Positions 47,989-60,277 of a stretch of 64,000 nt of DNA are shown here, in pieces. Each line of letters begins with the position of its first letter. The first letter of the stretch is position 1. The DNA comes from Amborella trichopoda (Eukaryota; Streptophyta; Magnoliopsida; Amborellales; Amborellaceae). Under the pieces are notes generated by a model. The model was not told the origin of the DNA and searched no databases. It saw only the letters and a list, made by a program, of their open reading frames with translations. The stretch is from the NCBI RefSeq assembly GCF_000471905.2, contig NW_006499799.1, forward strand, positions 4,650,659-4,714,658, read 5' to 3'. Position numbers and translations under genes: made by a program.

Positions 47989-48002
47989 ATAGTATTAGAG
48001 CA
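47989..48002 (+). other. Primer binding site of F, initiator tRNA-Met type
   Basis: ATAGTATTAGAGCA after the LTR end resembles TGGTATCAGAGC, the site complementary to initiator tRNA-Met used by most plant chromoviruses. It differs clearly from the tRNA-Arg type of the Tat elements. Confidence 0.65.
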
Positions 48003-48097
48003 GCCAAAATAGGATTCTTGGCCTAGAGAGTCTTAGAAGTTTCTTTAAAATAGGGTTTGGATAGGCTAGTAACTGGGTGTTCCTGTTTTTGGTCAAG

Positions 48098-49075
48098 ATG
48101 GCAAGGACACGTGCCAACAATGCGAGTTCTAGTAATGATAACATCGAGGCCTTCGGATAATTCTTCAAGACATTAAGGGCCATGTTTGAGATGATGAAAG
48201 ATCATATGCCAACCGTGGCTACCTCTACCTCAGATCAGACTGATAGTGGTATGATGGAGAGATTTAGGATGCTAGCACCTTTAGCATTCTTAGGGCATGG
48301 GGGAGTGGAAAAAGCTGAGCGATAGAGGAGACAAGTGGAGAATATATTTGATGTATTGCATTGTTCTAATGAGCAAAAGGTTAGACTGGGGATTTTCATG
48401 TTCGAAGGGGATGCTGAGCACTGGTGGGGTTCAGTGAAGCAATCTTAGGAGGAGTCAGGGACCATGGCTACTTGGGAAAACTTTTTAAAGGCTTTTAATG
48501 AGAAATAATTCCCTGATTCAGTCCGAGAGAGAAAAGAACTGGAATTTATTAGGCTGCAGTAAGGGAAACTATCAGTTGAACAGTATGCAGTAAATTTTGT
48601 AGATCTCTCCCGTTACGCACCACACATTATCAATACAGAGGCACGTAAGGCGAACAAGTTTGAGAGGGACCTCGGGCCTGATATAAGAGGGAGAATATTA
48701 TCAACCAACCTCAAGACCTTCTCCCTATTAGTGGACCTCGCTATGAAGAACGAGAGGGATTGTGAGGAATTTCGGTTGAGGAAAGAAGGGAGAGTGGGGC
48801 CCATGCCATCTAGGAACTTTGGGAGGAAGATTCAACCACCTCCTAGGAAACGTTTTAGGGGAAAAAACAATCAGGGCAATACAAAAATCCAAAAGGCCTT
48901 CCCGAGCAATGTAAGGGATAACCGGCGCCCAACCTGCTCGTGTTGTGGGTTGAGTAATCATTCTGCAGCTGAATATTATAAGAAGGCGGGATCTTGTTTT
49001 CGATGTGGCAAGCCTGGTCACCTGATCAAGGACTATCCTGTAAAGGAGCCAAAGAACCGACCAAGGACTCAAGGT
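48098..49075 (+). pseudogene. F gag remnant with CCHC knuckle
   Basis: It starts MARTRANNASSSND at 48098. The core has MLAPLAFLGHGGVEKAER, then GDAEHWWGSVKQ and YAVNFVDLSRYAPHI, typical of plant chromovirus gag. A basic linker is followed by the knuckle CFRCGKPGHLIKD at about 48990-49035. Gag forms the particle and binds element RNA. The open part at 48731-49249 runs on into protease. Fossil. Confidence 0.85.
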
Positions 49076-52000
49076 CGGGTGTTTGTGCTCACGGAGCAGG
49101 AAGCCAAGGCGTCTACCTCTGTAATCGGAGATACGCTCTATGTCTGTGGTATGGAAGCTAGAATCTTTATTGACCCTGGATCTTCTCATTCTTTTGTTGG
49201 ACCTCACTTTGCATGCCATATAAATGCTAGACATTTGCTTCTTGACTAGACATTAGTAGTATGTACACCTATGAGGGATTCTATAGAAACTGATATGGTA
49301 TATAAACACTGTAAGGATTTTCCTGAAGGGTATATCCTACCTATACAATTGATACTTTTGAATATTCAGGATTTTTATATTATCTTGGGCATGGATTGGT
49401 TTTCCACACATCATGCTACAGCTAATTGTTATGATAAGACGGTGACCTTAAGACGCCCAAACCAGCAGGAGTTACACTTTGTTGGTATTAAGGATGCTCC
49501 CCCCTACACCTTATTTCTGCCCTTTGGGCTTCCCGTCTTCTAACTAAGAGATGTATTGGATACTTAGCCTATGTGGTAGAGAATCGGGATGTCCAGCCCA
49601 AGTTAGAAGAGATACCAGTCGTAAGAGAATACCTAAACGTTTTTCTTGAATAATTGTCCTCTTTGCCTCCAGTTAGGGAGATAAAGTTTGCAATAGATGT
49701 GGTCCCTTATACTGCTTCCATTTCCAAAGCCCCTTATAGGATGGCCCTAATAGAATTGAAGGAGCTGAAAGAGAAATTACAGGAGTTGTTGGAGAAGGGG
49801 TTCATCCAACCCAGCATGTCAACTTGGGGTGCATCAGTTCTGTTTATGAAGAAGAAAGATGGGTCCATGAGACTTTGTATAGACTATAGGTAGTTGAATC
49901 AGGTCACAATAAAGAACAAATACCCCCTGCCTAGGATTGACGACCTCTTTGACCAGCTTCAAGGGGCCCAAGTATTCTCTAAGATTGATCTTCGGTCTGG
50001 CTATCACCAACTGCGGGTCAAAAAAGGAGATGTTCCCAAGACCACATTCAGAATCCGATATGGCCACTATGAGATTTTGGTAATGCCGTTTAGGTTGACC
50101 AATGCCTCAGTTGTTTTCATGGACCTGATGAATAGAATTTTCAGACCCTTTCTGGATACTTTTGTTGTGGTCTTCATAGATGATATTTTGGTGTATTCAA
50201 AGAATCTAGAAGAGCATGAGCAGCATCTAAGAGTTGTCCTCCAGACTCTGAAGTCAGAAAAGTTGTATGCTAAGTTGAGCAAAACTAAGTTTTAGCTTCC
50301 TAGCGTGACCTTCCTTGGGCACGTTGTTTCTAAGGACGAGGTTGCAGTTGACCCTTGTAAGATTGAATTCGTACTTAAGTGGGGAAGGCCAACAAGCGTG
50401 ATAGAGGTCTGCAGTTCTCTGAGATTAGTAGGCTACTATAGATTCTTTGTAGAAGGATTTTCAAAAATTGCATTTCCCCTAACTTGTCTGACCCAAAAGG
50501 AAATAAAATTTGTGTGGTCAGACCATTGTGAGAAAATTTTTCAAGAACTGAAGAAGAGACTGACCATGGCACCGATACTGAACTTAGCCAAAAGAAATGA
50601 GGATGTGGTTTACACCGATACCTATCATAAAGGACTTGATTGTGTGCTTATGCAGCGAGGGAAGGTCATTGCTTATGGATCCAGACAATTAAAGCCATAT
50701 GAACAAAATTACCCAACTGATGACTTGGAGCTTGTGGCTGTAGTATTTGCCTTGAAAATCTAGAGACACACATTTATGGGGCGCAGTTTAAGGTATTTAC
50801 AGACCATAAGAGCCTCAAGTACTTGTTTTCTCAGAAGGAGTTGAACATGATGCAAAGTAGGTGGATTGATCTATTGAATGATTATGTTTGTACCATCAAT
50901 TATCACCCGGGAAAGTCTAATGCGGTAGCAGATGCAAGGAATCTCGTGATATCGATGGCTCACCGAATGGTTCGAGAGATGGGACTATTAGAGGTTGCAG
51001 TGGAATGACACCCAACTCTGCCTCTTATTGATGGGGTAAGTATGACTGCTTGTATAAGGGTGGAGCCCCAGCTCTTTCAACATATCTGAATGGCACAAAA
51101 GAAGGATCCCCAGCTCATGAAAATTCTGGAACAAATAAAACTGGGAAGGAAAGATGATTTTTCTATAAGTGGTGATGACTCGTTAAGATTCAGGGATTGA
51201 GTCTGTGTTCCGAATGATGAGGGTGTGAAGAGAGCTACTTTAGAAGAAGCCCACCGCTCCCATTATGCTATACACCCCAGGAGTACTAAGATGTATCAAG
51301 ACTTGAAGAAACCTTTCTGGTGGAATGACATAAAAAGGGAAGTAGCACTGTTTGTTTCTAAGTGCTTGACATGGTAGCAGGTGAAAGCTGAGCATCAAAA
51401 GCTCACCGGATTGTTGCAGCCCTAGCTCAAGTCATAATGGAAATGGGAACACATCACTATGGACTTTGTCTCTGGTTTACCTAGAACAAGTACTGGACAC
51501 GATAGTATTTGGGTCATTGTGGACAGGCTTCTAGGCTAGTATTCAGATGGTGCCTTTTGAGGCCCTGTATGGGAGGAAGTGCAGGTCACCTATATGTTGG
51601 GATGAGGTTGATGTAAGGAGACTTTTAGGGCCAGAAATTGTTCAAGTAACTTAAAAAAAGATCGCTTTGATTCGAGAGAGGCTCATGACAACTCAGAGTC
51701 GGCAAAAGAGTTATACCGATAACCGAAGAAGAGACCACGAGTTTGAGGTAGGCGATTGGGTATTTCTAAAGGTGTCGCCAACTAAGGGCGTTATGAGGTT
51801 CGGTGATAAAGGAAAAATTGAGCCCACGATATATTGGACCTTTTGAATTATGGAAAAAGTTGGAAGCGTGGCATATCGACTTGCCCTGCCACCCGAGTTG
51901 GCAAACATCCACGATGTCTTTCATATATCTTTATTAAGGAAGTACCATCCTGACTTGTCCCATATTTTGAGATATGAACCAGTTCCGAGCAGAGAACACT

Positions 52001-52163
52001 TGACTTACATCAAGTAACCTATTGAGATACCAGATCGAAGAGTGTAGGTGTTGCACAATAAAGAAATTCCCTTGGTCCATGTTTTGTGGCAATACCATTC
52101 ACAGGAAGAATCGACCTGGGAACAGGAAAGTGAAATCCGAGATAAATACCTCCATTTATTCTA
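49076..52163 (+). pseudogene. F pol remnant: protease, RT, RNase H, integrase, chromodomain
   Basis: Protease at about 49130-49240 has ARIFIDPGSSHSFVGPH. RT at about 49654-50295 has [20 protein letters not shown], then [13 protein letters not shown] and [19 protein letters not shown], the YIDD-type active site. RNase H at about 50570-51000 has [20 protein letters not shown] and DHKSLKYLFSQKELN. Integrase at about 51230-51950 has [38 protein letters not shown] and GDWVFLKVSP; part of the core is deleted. About 52040-52163 has NKEIPLVHVLW and STWEQES, like the chromodomain end of Tekay elements. It is broken repeatedly. Confidence 0.88.
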
Positions 52164-52198
52164 ATAGCAAAAATATGATTTTGAGGATAAAATCCTTT

Positions 52199-52211
52199 TA
52201 AGGGGGGATGA
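52199..52211 (+). other. Polypurine tract of F
   Basis: TAAGGGGGGATGA lies directly before the 3' LTR start TGTAAGGAC. It is the primer site for plus-strand synthesis in this family. Confidence 0.75.
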
Positions 52212-55200
52212 TGTAAGGACCGAGATTTTTTTGGCTTGAGGAAGTGCGGGACAATAATAACACAGCAGTATGCAATGAAGACAGAGAATGATGCCATGCA
52301 CGAGGGATGTCGTCATGCGTGATGAAAAGAGAATACCGTCATGTGCGATGAAGAGAGAGAATTTCATCGTGCGTGAGGAAGAGAGAGGGATGCCACAGTT
52401 CACGATGAAGAGAGAGAATTTCACAGTGTGTGTAAGAGAGCAAGCCACCATGCATGCAAGGGATGTCGTCGTGCATGTAAGAGAGCAAGCCACCGTGTGT
52501 GCAAGGGATGCCTCCATGCATGTAAGAGAGCAAGCTGCTATGCACGACGAAGAAAGAGAATGTTACCAAGCACGACACTGTCATGATTGTTACTGTCGAG
52601 CATGGATGTCTAGGGAACTTTTATGCATGTCTGCCACAGTAAGCTACCAGGATGACACTGAATGCCACTTTTAGCCCCTTGGTTGCCACCTGCCAACTGC
52701 CTCCCCTTCTTGATTTATAAATAGTACCCCTCTTACCCCTCCTAGGACTTTTGCACACTCTCACTCACAAGCCCCCTTTTCAAACACTTAGAATCTCTAC
52801 CTCTTGGATCCATTTTTTGGGGGCTTGGGAACTTAGCCATTGTGGGGATTTTGGGACACTATTTAGTGCATGTAAGTAGATATAACATTCATGTCTCCAT
52901 AGTTTTGGCTATAAGCTTGATTTTGAATCAGGAGGTGGTTGCATGCTATGAAATTTATGTTAGAATATGTATGTTTTTCTAGGACTATGATTCTTATTAG
53001 CATGATAAATGGAACATTGAAATCATTTCTATTGGCAATGAAAATTTGTGAGAAAGTACCCCTGTGCCTTTATTTTAAGATGAAAAATACCTTGTATCAA
53101 TTTCCATTCCGGTTTGGAAGTTATGGATCATTTCCTTAAGTACGCCAAAACTATGAACGACATTTCTACGAACTTTGCATGTTTTTAATTGAGACTGTTT
53201 ACTAATCAAATTTTCTCAAAATGATCTCAAACCACTTTTAAATGAAATATGGGTATGTCTACTTCACATTGGTTTTTGGAATCATGTTGCAATTCTTTAT
53301 TGTTTGAGAATTATACCTCTGTTTGTAAGAATATGTCACTGTTATGAGTTGTAGTGAATTTTCAGAACTATTGCATGTTTTGTACTGCACTATTTATTGA
53401 CCAAATGGTGTCCAAATAATCTCAAACCACATGTAAATGAAATATGAGTTTTAAATTTGGTTTTGGAACCATGTTGAAATTATTTATGGTTTGGGAATTA
53501 TTCCTTTGTTTGTATAAATATGTTTTTGTTATGAGTTGCAGTGAATTTCCAGAATTATTGTATGAATTTTATTGAACTGTTTACTGACCAAATGGTGTCC
53601 AAATAATCTCAAACAACTTTTAAATTAAATATGGATATGTATACTTCAAATTTAGTATTGGAACCATGTTGAAATTCTTTATGATTTAGGAATTATGCCT
53701 TTGTTTGTATGAATATATCACTGTTGTGAATTGCAATAAATTTTCAGAACTATTGCATATTTTGTACTAAACTGTTTACTAACCAAATGGTGTCAAAATG
53801 ATCTTAAACAGCTTTTAAATGAAATATGGCTATGTCTACTTCAAATTTCGTTCGGAACCATGTTGAAATTCTTGATGGTTCGAGAATTATGCCCATGTTT
53901 GTATGAATATGTCTTTGTTGTGGTTGCAGTGAAATTCTTGAATTTTTAGATGTTTTATGAGAGATTGTTCAATTACCAATATGTCTCTGATTAAGGCTAA
54001 ACCACTACTAAATAAAAGGTGGATGAATCTATTTTCAAATTGGTTTTGGGACCATGACAAAACTATTTATGGATTGGAAGTTAGGCCAAATTTTCTAAGA
54101 GGTTATCATACTGAAAACTCTATTATGTTATGAATTGATGAATACGCATAGTTGAATTGAGGCATGCGTATGATAAAGTGAATTCTCATGAACTCTTGAA
54201 TAATTGTGATGAGTCATTCTTGAGCATGATTGAATGCTTATGAGATATGCATGTGCATGATTGTAATACGACATGCCTATGATAAGAATGTGATATGAAA
54301 ACACTATGTAATGGGATATCCATTGGTGTTGAATCTGATATGATAAGACTATGATATGAAATACTATGCAATGGGATATCCATTGATAGTGTGATATGAG
54401 ATACTAAGACTACTGAATGAAGCACTACGTAATGGGTCATCCGTTGGTAGTGTAATCTGTTGTGATATAATATGAATGTTATGCTGGCAGTTAAGATCTT
54501 CCCCTGACTCCCGATGATAAGAAGGGAGTTAGGATGTGAATATGAATGTTTGGGAGGGTTGCACCCCCAAATCTTTATGGGCACTACGCATTGGGTTACC
54601 CATTGGTAGTGTAACGCTCTCTCGCCATAAAGGCATAAGGAGAGGGTCATGTCTTGCAGGGCCACAGCCTATCAAATGCCCCGAAAGCGTGATGGGGATT
54701 GTGTGTGAGTGTGAAGACATTACGAAATGGGTCATCCATTTGTCATTGTCTTCCCTTCTGAGTCTAGGTAGAAGTCCCAAGTAACATGATTGGCTTGACT
54801 TCTATTTGAGGCGTAGGCGACACTAGGATTGCCTATATGCACTATGTGGTTTGCATGAATTACGAATTTGTTATTTTGATGAGAAGATGTGGTAGACTGT
54901 TAGCTCATGTGATGTATGATATTTTGACATCTGATTTACACTTCTCCCACCATTGCTAAATAATTGTGCTACATGACTCCATGTTATGACACCTGCATGA
55001 ATCTTGGGGGATGTTTATGAATAGCATTGTAAAGGCCAGAATGCATGATATTTAATTTACTTATTGGGATTTATAGTTCATTCATCTGATTTTCTCTGTG
55101 TAGACTGTTAGCGTGCGGTTTTTTAGACTGGGGGTTGGGTAAATCGTGGCTAGCAGTTGAAGATTCGGGCCTGGGAGAAAAGCTTTATCCTGATAGTAGG

Positions 55201-55506
55201 TGTTTGATGACGGTGGCCATATAGTTGTTTAGTTGAAGTCTTGTGTTTTGTTGTTGGGCATGTAGTGTCTAGGACATTATTGTAATAAATTTTTGGAGCT
55301 TGTATATATAAATTGGTTTTATTTTGTCTAGTTCTTTATACCCTTGTGCTTGGGTTTTTGTTTTCTTTCGTGGTTTGCTTTGATTCTATCTTTTTAAAAG
55401 CGTTGAGTGCACTATCATCTGAGTGGCTTTCACTACCTCTGGTCGCAGTCCCGCACTCTGTTGCCCTCTGGCATGTACGGTAGGGGTCAGAGGTGGGGTC
55501 GTGACA
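52212..55506 (+). mobile_element. F 3' LTR
   Basis: About 3.3 kb from TGTAAGGACCGAG to GGGGTCGTGACA. It repeats the 5' LTR order: GATGAAGAGAG repeats, roughly 195-bp tandem units at 53190-53960, and palindromic units at about 54300-54745. The right flank is ATGTG, matching the left flank of the 5' LTR. Confidence 0.88.
53190..53960 (+). repeat. Tandem units of about 195 bp in F 3' LTR
   Basis: About four diverged units with CTGACCAAATGGTGTCCAAA, ACCATGTTGAAATTCTTTAT and GAATATGTCACTGTTGTGAG. The 5' LTR array (45590-46400) corresponds unit by unit, so the array predates insertion of this copy. Confidence 0.75.
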
Positions 55507-56679
55507 ATGTGGTACCCTGGTAGGAGGGAGCTTGGAGTTGATTTTGGCAGCTTGGGTCGGCCTTGAGGAGGGGTATGGTGTTTGGACATCTTTGGATGCT
55601 ACACCTTGCCCCGAGTGCAACCTTTAGGGCCATTTCACGCATATGAAGAGGAAATAGTAGACATGATGGTACTCGAAGGAAATTTCTTCTAGTACTACAT
55701 AATAAGCGACTTCGAGGTATTGAGGGGCGTGTGCGACGCTCCTTTCCCTTTTCTACTGATAGCATGACCGGATCTGTAGGTGTGTGCATGGCCCACAGTA
55801 GTGCTTGGAGTGGTTTGTAACCCAATCCCTGAGTACTCGCCTTTTTAATTGGAGTAGCCTTAGGGCTTTCAGCATACATGTGTATTGTCTTGGAAGACTT
55901 TCGATTGCCTCGAAAGTCGTGTGCTCATTTGGTTCCAGCCTTTGGGCAGCCCCGAGCCGCATGATCAACATGCGATGAATTAGTGGCTCGAAGACCACTT
56001 GTGGTGAGTCCGGGTCCCAAGGGATCCAAAGCAGGTGAGGAGACCGGGGTAAGCTATTGCTTGTCCCTTATCATCACGATGACGATTGAACCATCAATCA
56101 TGACATGCATGAATGTGTGTGGGGTGGGTTTTGGGCCGCCCGAACTGGCGTAGGAATCACCATAATGCGATGTGTGCGGCGACGCGCTAGTGCTAGCAAC
56201 GCCTGTGTGAAGCAAGGGTTGGGTTACGTTTTGGTTACTCACTGAGACGGCAGTCTTATCAGGACTCATCGAGCGAAGAAGAGAAGTGGCGTCAGGACCA
56301 CTTTTAGGCTTGCGACTGACAGAATGCCCGCTAGTAACAAGGTACATATGAGAGGAGGTGGTTCCGGAGCCACCCATGCAGCTGACATCAATGGATTTAC
56401 CTTTGATGCCGGAGGAGGGGGGACAAGGGGTTTGAGCACCTTTTCCCTTAATTTTCCTAGCCTAAGCTAGGATGGTAAGGCCAACCAAGCCACTTGACGA
56501 GGACAGGAGAGAAGTAAGATTAATTGTTCTGCTCTCCATCAGTGAGGTCACAATTATGGGGATGATAAACTCCCCAACTTGGATGAAAGAGGAGTAATAG
56601 AACCCCATTGTCGTTTTAAAAAGAGGAAGAAGTGAGATATTTGCCTGAGAACAGTCTTAGCCAACTATAGGGTGGCATG
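55507..56679 (-). mobile_element. G: leader region, minus strand (right piece)
   Basis: Between the primer site at 56697 and the F insertion. Minus-strand open stretches (56377-56054 and 55998-55487) encode Ser/Thr/Pro-rich sequence, in the position of the pre-gag ORF of family A, though only the composition and words such as SHYGDSYASSGG can be seen. No recognised domain. The gag of the same element continues at 44610. Confidence 0.55.
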
Positions 56680-56697
56680 TCCCCGATGGAGTCGCCA
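56680..56697 (-). other. Primer binding site, tRNA-Arg type (G)
   Basis: On the minus strand, TGGCGACTCCATCGGGGA lies two bases after the LTR end ACCA. It is the closest match in the window to the Tat/Ogre consensus. Confidence 0.8.
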
Positions 56698-59149
56698 GTT
56701 GGTCGGGGCCGGATTTGTTCCTCACGTGGACGGCAGCAGAAAATCATGTCTCGCGCGCTACATGTTTGTTGGTATACACATGCAATCTCACCTTTGCGTG
56801 GATAGGAGCCAACAATGAGAAAGATTTTACGACAAGGGTGCGTTTAGATGCCTACCTCATCGTTTGGGGGTTCGGGGACACTCCTGAGTAGTTGCCCTCT
56901 TAAAACAGTTACGAAGCCCTCCGATTATCTGCCAACACGGTTTGGACACGAACTCTCCTCAGGCTCTAACACATCGCCCTATTCTCTTATGCTGGAAACT
57001 ACAATATGAATTCGATGATATTCCTCTATAATGGTTTACTCAAACGGGGGGCTGGCTGAGAAAAGAAAGAATGAGGGGAGAAATAATGACAAGAATCCCC
57101 CTATCCATGCAAATGCTATACGCTCAGGTGATCAGAGCAACTAAAGAGTTAGAACCCTCTTGACTATCGACTCAAGAAAACTCTACTCAAGTGAGTGAAG
57201 GAGAGAACGTATTTATTTCTTGTGGCTCAACTCGATTGTATGGAGCAGAAGTTAGAGTGATGGTCCGAGGGTTGAAACTCTTCGGATGACTCTGAAGGGT
57301 ATTGAATTGAGCATATGATGGATAGCGAGATGCTATACGGAGCCGCAGGTTTGCTGTGTTTGCGCTCGAAGCACAAAGGGGAAGATCGCAAAGAGAGACG
57401 AGACTGCGGGTTCCGCGACTCCGTGACCCACAATGTGATGAGAATGAGAGAAAGAAGGGGGAAGAGATGGGATTGTGCATTTGTCAGTGTTGTAGGTTAC
57501 TGCTCGAGGCCAACAATGAGTAGAGAGAGAGGAAGAAAGAGAAAGAAGAAAGAGGAGAGAGAGTGGAATCATGAATTAGATTGGATGATCCGATTAGGAA
57601 TCAGAAGTTGTGTAAAGGAATGAAAATACCCTTATGCAGACTAGGATCTGAGTGCTTTGAGGTGTGGCCTAGCCTAAGAGAGGGAGAGAGAAAACGGGGT
57701 CATGTGATCAGGATGGGCAAGGGGTATTTTCTCTCTCTTAAATTTTTCTCTCTCCTTGCCTCTAGATCCAAGGGTTAGAAGCAAAAGACAAGTGGACACA
57801 AGCTTAATGTCTCGATTTCGTTGATAAATGATCCAACCTTTCTACAATTGACCTAAGATTGTTTATATAGAGGAAACACAAAATAAGGGTAGATACTCAA
57901 AACTAAGCCAAAATGTGATTTAAAAAAAATTACAATAAAATCTCTAATTTAAGAATAATGACAAAAATGCCCCTTAAACCTTTTGTGCTGTACTAATGAC
58001 GAAACCACCCCTTTCTAAAGGGCCTTTTGCCATTGTCAAATCTTGGGAGCTTTTTCGGATGTTTGTGGCGGTAGTTCAGACGATCCATCATTATAGTCTT
58101 GATTAGTGGTTTAAAAAACAGATCGGTGCCCCGGATCGGACACCCCAAAACCATCTAGATCGGTGAATCGACGATCCGGATTGGGAATCGGCCGAATAGA
58201 TCGCATTAAGACTTCAATAATCTAAAAAATTATTAAAGTTCATTATAAATATTGTTTTTTATGAATCCAATAAGAAATGGGGGTACTACATTATTAACTT
58301 TCATATTTTTCATTAATATACGAATATTGAGAGGTTCTTTCCTATATGAACTTATGTTAACCATTAAATTTACATCACATAAAAGAAAAATCATAGAATT
58401 ATCACTGATAAAGTATATAATCATACATGGACTACTATAAAAATGGATTAAATCGATGAAAAAATGGCTACCAAAATCTTGAATTGACAGAAAATCCCAA
58501 TTCACAAAAATAAAGCCCAAATTATTACATCTTAATTAACTATAATCCAAAATTATCATAACCTAACTAACTATAATATTATATACTGAAATTAAAATTG
58601 TTGGTTCACATTTTATAATTATTTTATTATACAAATAATAACAAATCCAAAATATCTTATAATACCATCTAATTTAAAATGTATTATTGACTACTGTAAG
58701 AAAAAATAGTACATTACATAATTTATAATGCAAATAAATTAAAATAAATAAAATAAAAACTTTGGTTATCAACATAGAAATTATTAGAATACGGACCAAA
58801 TTTCAAAATAACACTTTCATTTTTCAAAATCTAATTTGTTAGATTTCTAAAATAAATTTAGTGTAAGTGATTGTTAGTAGAGAGAGAGAGATTTCAAATG
58901 GCCTCATTGTATGAAACCTATATTTAAATTAATATTCCTAAATTTATGTTAAAGACCACCATGTTATAAAATAAAAAATATAATTAGACCATTTATTCCT
59001 AGGTAAAATAATAATAATAATAACAATAGGCCTTCATAGATGAGAGAGAGAAAAATGGCTAGCACGCTCCAAGCCTATATTGTATTACTTTTTCATATCT
59101 AATTTAAGCTTACAATAATCGCAGTTCAAATACATGCTTTAAAAGCATG

Positions 59150-59700
59150 ATACTTGTTGTATTACCTTTTTTTTTTTTTGATAAGAAATACTTGTTGTAT
59201 TACTATATTTTTTTTATACTTGTTGCATTACATTTTATTTTTTTTATAAGAAATACTTGCTGTATTATATTTTATTTTTTATTTTTATTTTTTGACAAGA
59301 AATACTTGTTGTATTACCCTTTTCTTTTTTTTTAACAAGAACTTTTCGTTTTTATTTTTTTACGAGAAATACTTGTTGTATTATTTTATTTTTTTAACAA
59401 TAACCTTTTCTTTTTTTTGACAAGAAATACTTGTTGTATTACCCTTTATTTTTTTTTATAATAACTTTTTATTTTTTTGACAAGAACCTTTTATTTTATT
59501 TTTTTGACAAGAAATACTTATTGTACTACCTTTTATTGATTTTTTAGTGACAAGAACTTTTATTTTTTTTTTGACAAGAAAATTTATTTTATTTAATTTT
59601 TTTAACAAGAACCTTTTATTTTTTTTTGACAAGAAACTTCTTGTAAAAATATAAATGAAATTTCTTGTAAAAATATAAATAAAAGGTTCTTGTAAAACAA
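59150..59700. repeat. T-rich tandem repeats with AAGAAATACTTGTTGTATTA
   Basis: About nine irregular units, each a T run followed by GACAAGAAATACTTGTTGTA, with period about 40-70 bp. They are inside the hAT element. Apparent ORFs here are low-complexity. Confidence 0.8.
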
Positions 59701-59701
59701 A

Positions 59702-59776
59702 TGGTGCTATCGAGATTTGAACCAAGGGCCTTCAACATATAAGAAGGTTGTGATATACCAACTACACCATAGCACC
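59702..59776 (-). tRNA. tRNA-like sequence, probably a tRNA pseudogene or SINE head
   Basis: On the minus strand a perfect 7-bp acceptor stem (GGTGCTA/TAGCACC), an A-box-like TGGTGTAGTTGGTA and a B-box-like GGTTCAAATCTC are in the right places in 75 nt. The anticodon stem CCTTC/GAAGG closes a 9-base rather than a 7-base loop, and the T stem is poorly paired. It is followed on the minus strand by repetitive A-rich sequence. I judge it a decayed tRNA or the head of a tRNA-derived SINE, not a working tRNA. Confidence 0.5.
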
Positions 59777-59974
59777 ACTTGTGGGATTATCCATGTGAAT
59801 AAACAAGTATATTGTATTACGTTTTGAAGTCAAGTATCATTCAAATCCCACATGGAAAATTGAAAGGATATTGAGGGGTATAAACCTTTCCTTGGTACCA
59901 CTGGAGATCGTGTGTGAAGTGTGTGAGGAAGCATGAGACCTTGTGCCCATGGACATGTAGCATTGTTTCACTGT

Positions 59975-60250
59975 AGTGGCTTGCCGATTTTGCCATTGTA
60001 CTGTAGCGACTTGCTCGATTTATCGCTGAAAAACACTGTTTCAGCTCTAGAGTCGCCGATTTTGCCATTGTACTATAGCGACTCGCTCGATTTATCGCTG
60101 AAAAACATTGTTTCAGCTCTAGAGTCGCCCGATTTCCGGTATTTCTTAGGATTCGACATGGGATGGCCGATTCCCATGGGACTTGGAATCACTGAAAAAC
60201 GTCGTTTCAGCTCTAGAGTCACCTGATTTCCGGTATTTCGTAGGATTCAT
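59975..60250. repeat. Direct repeats around GTTTCAGCTCTAGAGTCGCC
   Basis: Units of about 75-90 bp near the right end of the hAT contain GCTGAAAAACRYTGTTTCAGCTCTAG, itself with a GCTGAAA/TTTCAGC palindrome. Three copies start near 60022, 60095 and 60188. Confidence 0.7.
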
Positions 60251-60277
60251 CACGAGGTGGCCGATTCCTGTGTCGAC

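Larger units (their letters stand above)
44611..55506 (+). mobile_element. F: Tekay/Del-type chromovirus, complete structure but decayed
   Basis: Two long LTRs (44611-47985 and 52212-55506) flank a primer site, gag, protease, RT, RNase H, integrase, chromodomain-like end and polypurine tract, in that order. The 5-bp sequence ATGTG occurs on both sides (44606-44610 and 55507-55511) as target duplication. The element is inserted in element G, which is on the opposite strand. The LTRs look roughly 85-90% alike by eye, so insertion was probably several million years ago or more. The coding region has about a dozen breaks and an internal deletion in integrase. Confidence 0.9.

Noticed and set aside
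52288-52674. ORFs at the start of the F LTRs (also 44723-45118)
   Set aside because: They are produced by the GATGAAGAGAGAG tandem repeats of the LTR.
55336-55620. Minus-strand ORF across the F/G junction
   Set aside because: It crosses the 3' LTR end of F into G, so it is a chance fusion.
58233-58520. Minus-strand ORF in the hAT as a possible transposase fragment
   Set aside because: A/T-rich translation without any hAT transposase motif such as the dimerisation region.
59702-59776. A functional tRNA gene
   Set aside because: The anticodon loop has nine bases and the T stem pairs poorly. It is kept only as a tRNA-like sequence.
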